Positions 5,970 to 6,758 of a stretch of 6,758 nucleotides of DNA are shown in pieces (within the stretch, counting starts at the first letter, position 1; every line of letters starts with the position of its first letter). The stretch spans positions 1 through 6,758 of the forward strand of contig JAIPEV010000094.1 in the NCBI GenBank assembly GCA_021736965.1, in the 5' to 3' direction. Both the position numbers and the translations under genes were made by a program. The stretch comes from Halanaerobiales bacterium. GTDB lineage: Bacteria > Bacillota > Halanaerobiia > Halanaerobiales > M55B127. The notes beneath the pieces are model-generated. The model did not search any database and was not told the DNA's origin. It worked only from the letters and a program-made list of their open reading frames with translations.

Positions 5970-5975
5970 CCTCCT
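5970..5975 (-). promoter_or_regulatory. Ribosome binding site that decides the TTG start of the TlpA-like gene
   Basis: On the minus strand AGGAGG (within AGGAGGTGG) overlaps the last two bases of the ccdA TAG stop and lies 7 bases before TTG at 5962. The next in-frame ATG is residue 88, which would lose the anchor and the active site. TTG initiation is therefore well supported, and coupling to ccdA translation is likely. Confidence 0.85.
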
Positions 5976-6654
5976 AAAGGTTAACAAAGTTTAAACTATT
6001 TGTATATATTAAAATGCCTAATATAATAATCAAAATACCACTTATTATATTTATATACTTCAAATACTTATTTATTTTTTTAATAGCAGGTAGTATCTTT
6101 TTTGCACCCAAAGCAGTAATTAAAAAAGGTAAGGCTAAACCTGCTGCATAAAATAGTAATAAAAGGCCACCGGTTAATATATTTTGACTATTCCCAGCCA
6201 TGATCAGTATCGATGATAGGATTGGTCCAATACAGGGTGTCCAGGCTAGGGCTAATCCGATTCCAAGTGCAATTGATTGGATATACTTATTTGATATAGA
6301 AGAAAAAGACAATTTTTTTTCTTGATAGAGCCACTTCAACTTGATGACACCACTAATATGCAGCCCGAAAAAGATTATGATAACTCCACTGACCTTTCTA
6401 AGAATGGTTTGGTTTTTTATTAAAAAGCTACCAATATATGTGGCAGAAAGTCCCAAAAGAATAAAGACTAAAGTAAAACCTGCTACAAATAAGAAAGCAG
6501 GGGTTATAGAATATCTTTGATTTGCTTTTTTTTGTAAACTGTAATCCCCGACCAAAAAGACTATATATGATGGTATTAATGGTAGTATACAGGGTGAAAT
6601 GAAGGATAATAATCCTGCAGTAAAAGCAATAATTAATGAAATATTGGATTCCAT
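5974..6654 (-). CDS. ccdA: CcdA-type cytochrome c biogenesis / thiol electron-transfer membrane protein
   Basis: CcdA is a polytopic inner-membrane protein of the DsbD-beta family that carries electrons from cytoplasmic thioredoxin to thioredoxin-like proteins outside the membrane. The 226-residue length fits a stand-alone CcdA with six membrane helices. The two halves carry the paired motifs: FISPCILPLIPSY in the first helix (Cys22) and AWTPCIGPILSS in the fourth (Cys141), the redox cysteines that shuttle the disulfide. Hydrophobic stretches lie at about 5-35, 52-78, 88-104, 125-153, 158-182 and 198-220, with basic loops between. The ATG at 6654 is preceded by AGAGGGG at 5 bases. It heads an operon with the TlpA-like gene and is driven by the promoter at 6697-6725. 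Family confidence is high. The physiological target is uncertain because no cytochrome assembly genes are in view. Confidence 0.9.
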   Translation of the reverse strand: MESNISLIIAFTAGLLSFISPCILPLIPSYIVFLVGDYSLQKKANQRYSITPAFLFVAGFTLVFILLGLSATYIGSFLIKNQTILRKVSGVIIIFFGLHISGVIKLKWLYQEKKLSFSSISNKYIQSIALGIGLALAWTPCIGPILSSILIMAGNSQNILTGGLLLLFYAAGLALPFLITALGAKKILPAIKKINKYLKYINIISGILIIILGILIYTNSLNFVNL

Positions 6655-6696
6655 TCTATCCCCTCTTTATTTCTTAATATTTGAATATTTAAATAT

Positions 6697-6725
6697 ATTT
6701 TAACATATGTCTTTAAAATTATCAA
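6697..6725 (-). promoter_or_regulatory. Sigma-A-type promoter of the ccdA operon
   Basis: Reading the minus strand, TTGATA (6725-6720) is separated by exactly 17 bases from TAAAAT (6702-6697). A TG one base before the -10 (TGTTAAAAT) makes it an extended -10. The -10 ends 42 bases before the ATG, leaving room for a short leader with the AGAGGGG ribosome binding site. Confidence 0.65.
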
Positions 6726-6754
6726 TTAAACGCGATTAACAAAAAGTTAATTGA
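6722..6754. promoter_or_regulatory. Operator-like inverted repeat over the -35 of the ccdA promoter
   Basis: TCAATTAA (6722-6729) is the exact reverse complement of TTAATTGA (6747-6754). Between them ATTAAC (6735-6740) and GTTAAT (6746-6751) form a second, nested inverted repeat around AAAAA. The left arm overlaps the -35 hexamer. No known regulator's consensus was recognised. Confidence 0.35.
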
Positions 6755-6758
6755 ATTT

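Overview
The window is AT-rich (GC content well under 40%), with closely spaced genes and strong GGAGG-type ribosome binding sites. Gene content points to an anaerobic, low-GC Firmicute such as a clostridium or a member of Halanaerobiales: FeoB, Mrp, an oxygen-labile-type cysteine desulfidase, a reverse-order rubrerythrin, and a CoA-disulfide reductase-type flavoprotein. The species cannot be fixed from the sequence alone. All family names rest on motif recognition by eye, not on a search.

Layout. (1) Bases 1-1483, plus strand: the 3' end of feoB (ferrous iron transporter) and, 13 bases later, mrp (iron-sulfur carrier ATPase), closed by a clear hairpin terminator. (2) 1567-2835, plus strand: an L-cysteine desulfidase / UPF0597 family gene. 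(3) 2836-3311: a 476-base stretch without an intact gene. It holds a short orphan reading frame that looks like a decayed fragment, a tandem AT-rich repeat, three DnaA-box-like 9-mers and a 10-bp inverted repeat. It may be the scar of a mobile element or an origin-like DnaA-binding site. (4) 3312-4658, plus strand: a CoA-disulfide reductase / NADH oxidase family flavoprotein. (5) 4865-5380, plus strand: a rubrerythrin-like protein with its rubredoxin-type domain at the N-terminus. (6) 5390-5415: a perfect palindrome serving as terminator for the converging genes. (7) 5432-6654, minus strand: a two-gene operon, ccdA followed by a membrane-anchored TlpA/ResA-like thioredoxin that starts with TTG. 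A good promoter and an operator-like inverted repeat lie at 6697-6754.

How the genes fit together (inference): nearly every gene handles iron, Fe-S clusters, sulfide, thiols or peroxide. FeoB brings in Fe(II), Mrp carries Fe-S clusters, the desulfidase releases sulfide from cysteine, the CoADR-type enzyme reduces low-molecular-weight disulfides or sulfur/oxygen species, the rubrerythrin removes peroxide, and CcdA/TlpA export reducing power across the membrane. They are separate transcription units, so this is a thematic neighbourhood and not a proven single system. I found no CRISPR array, tRNA, rRNA, intact insertion sequence or convincing novel multi-gene system.
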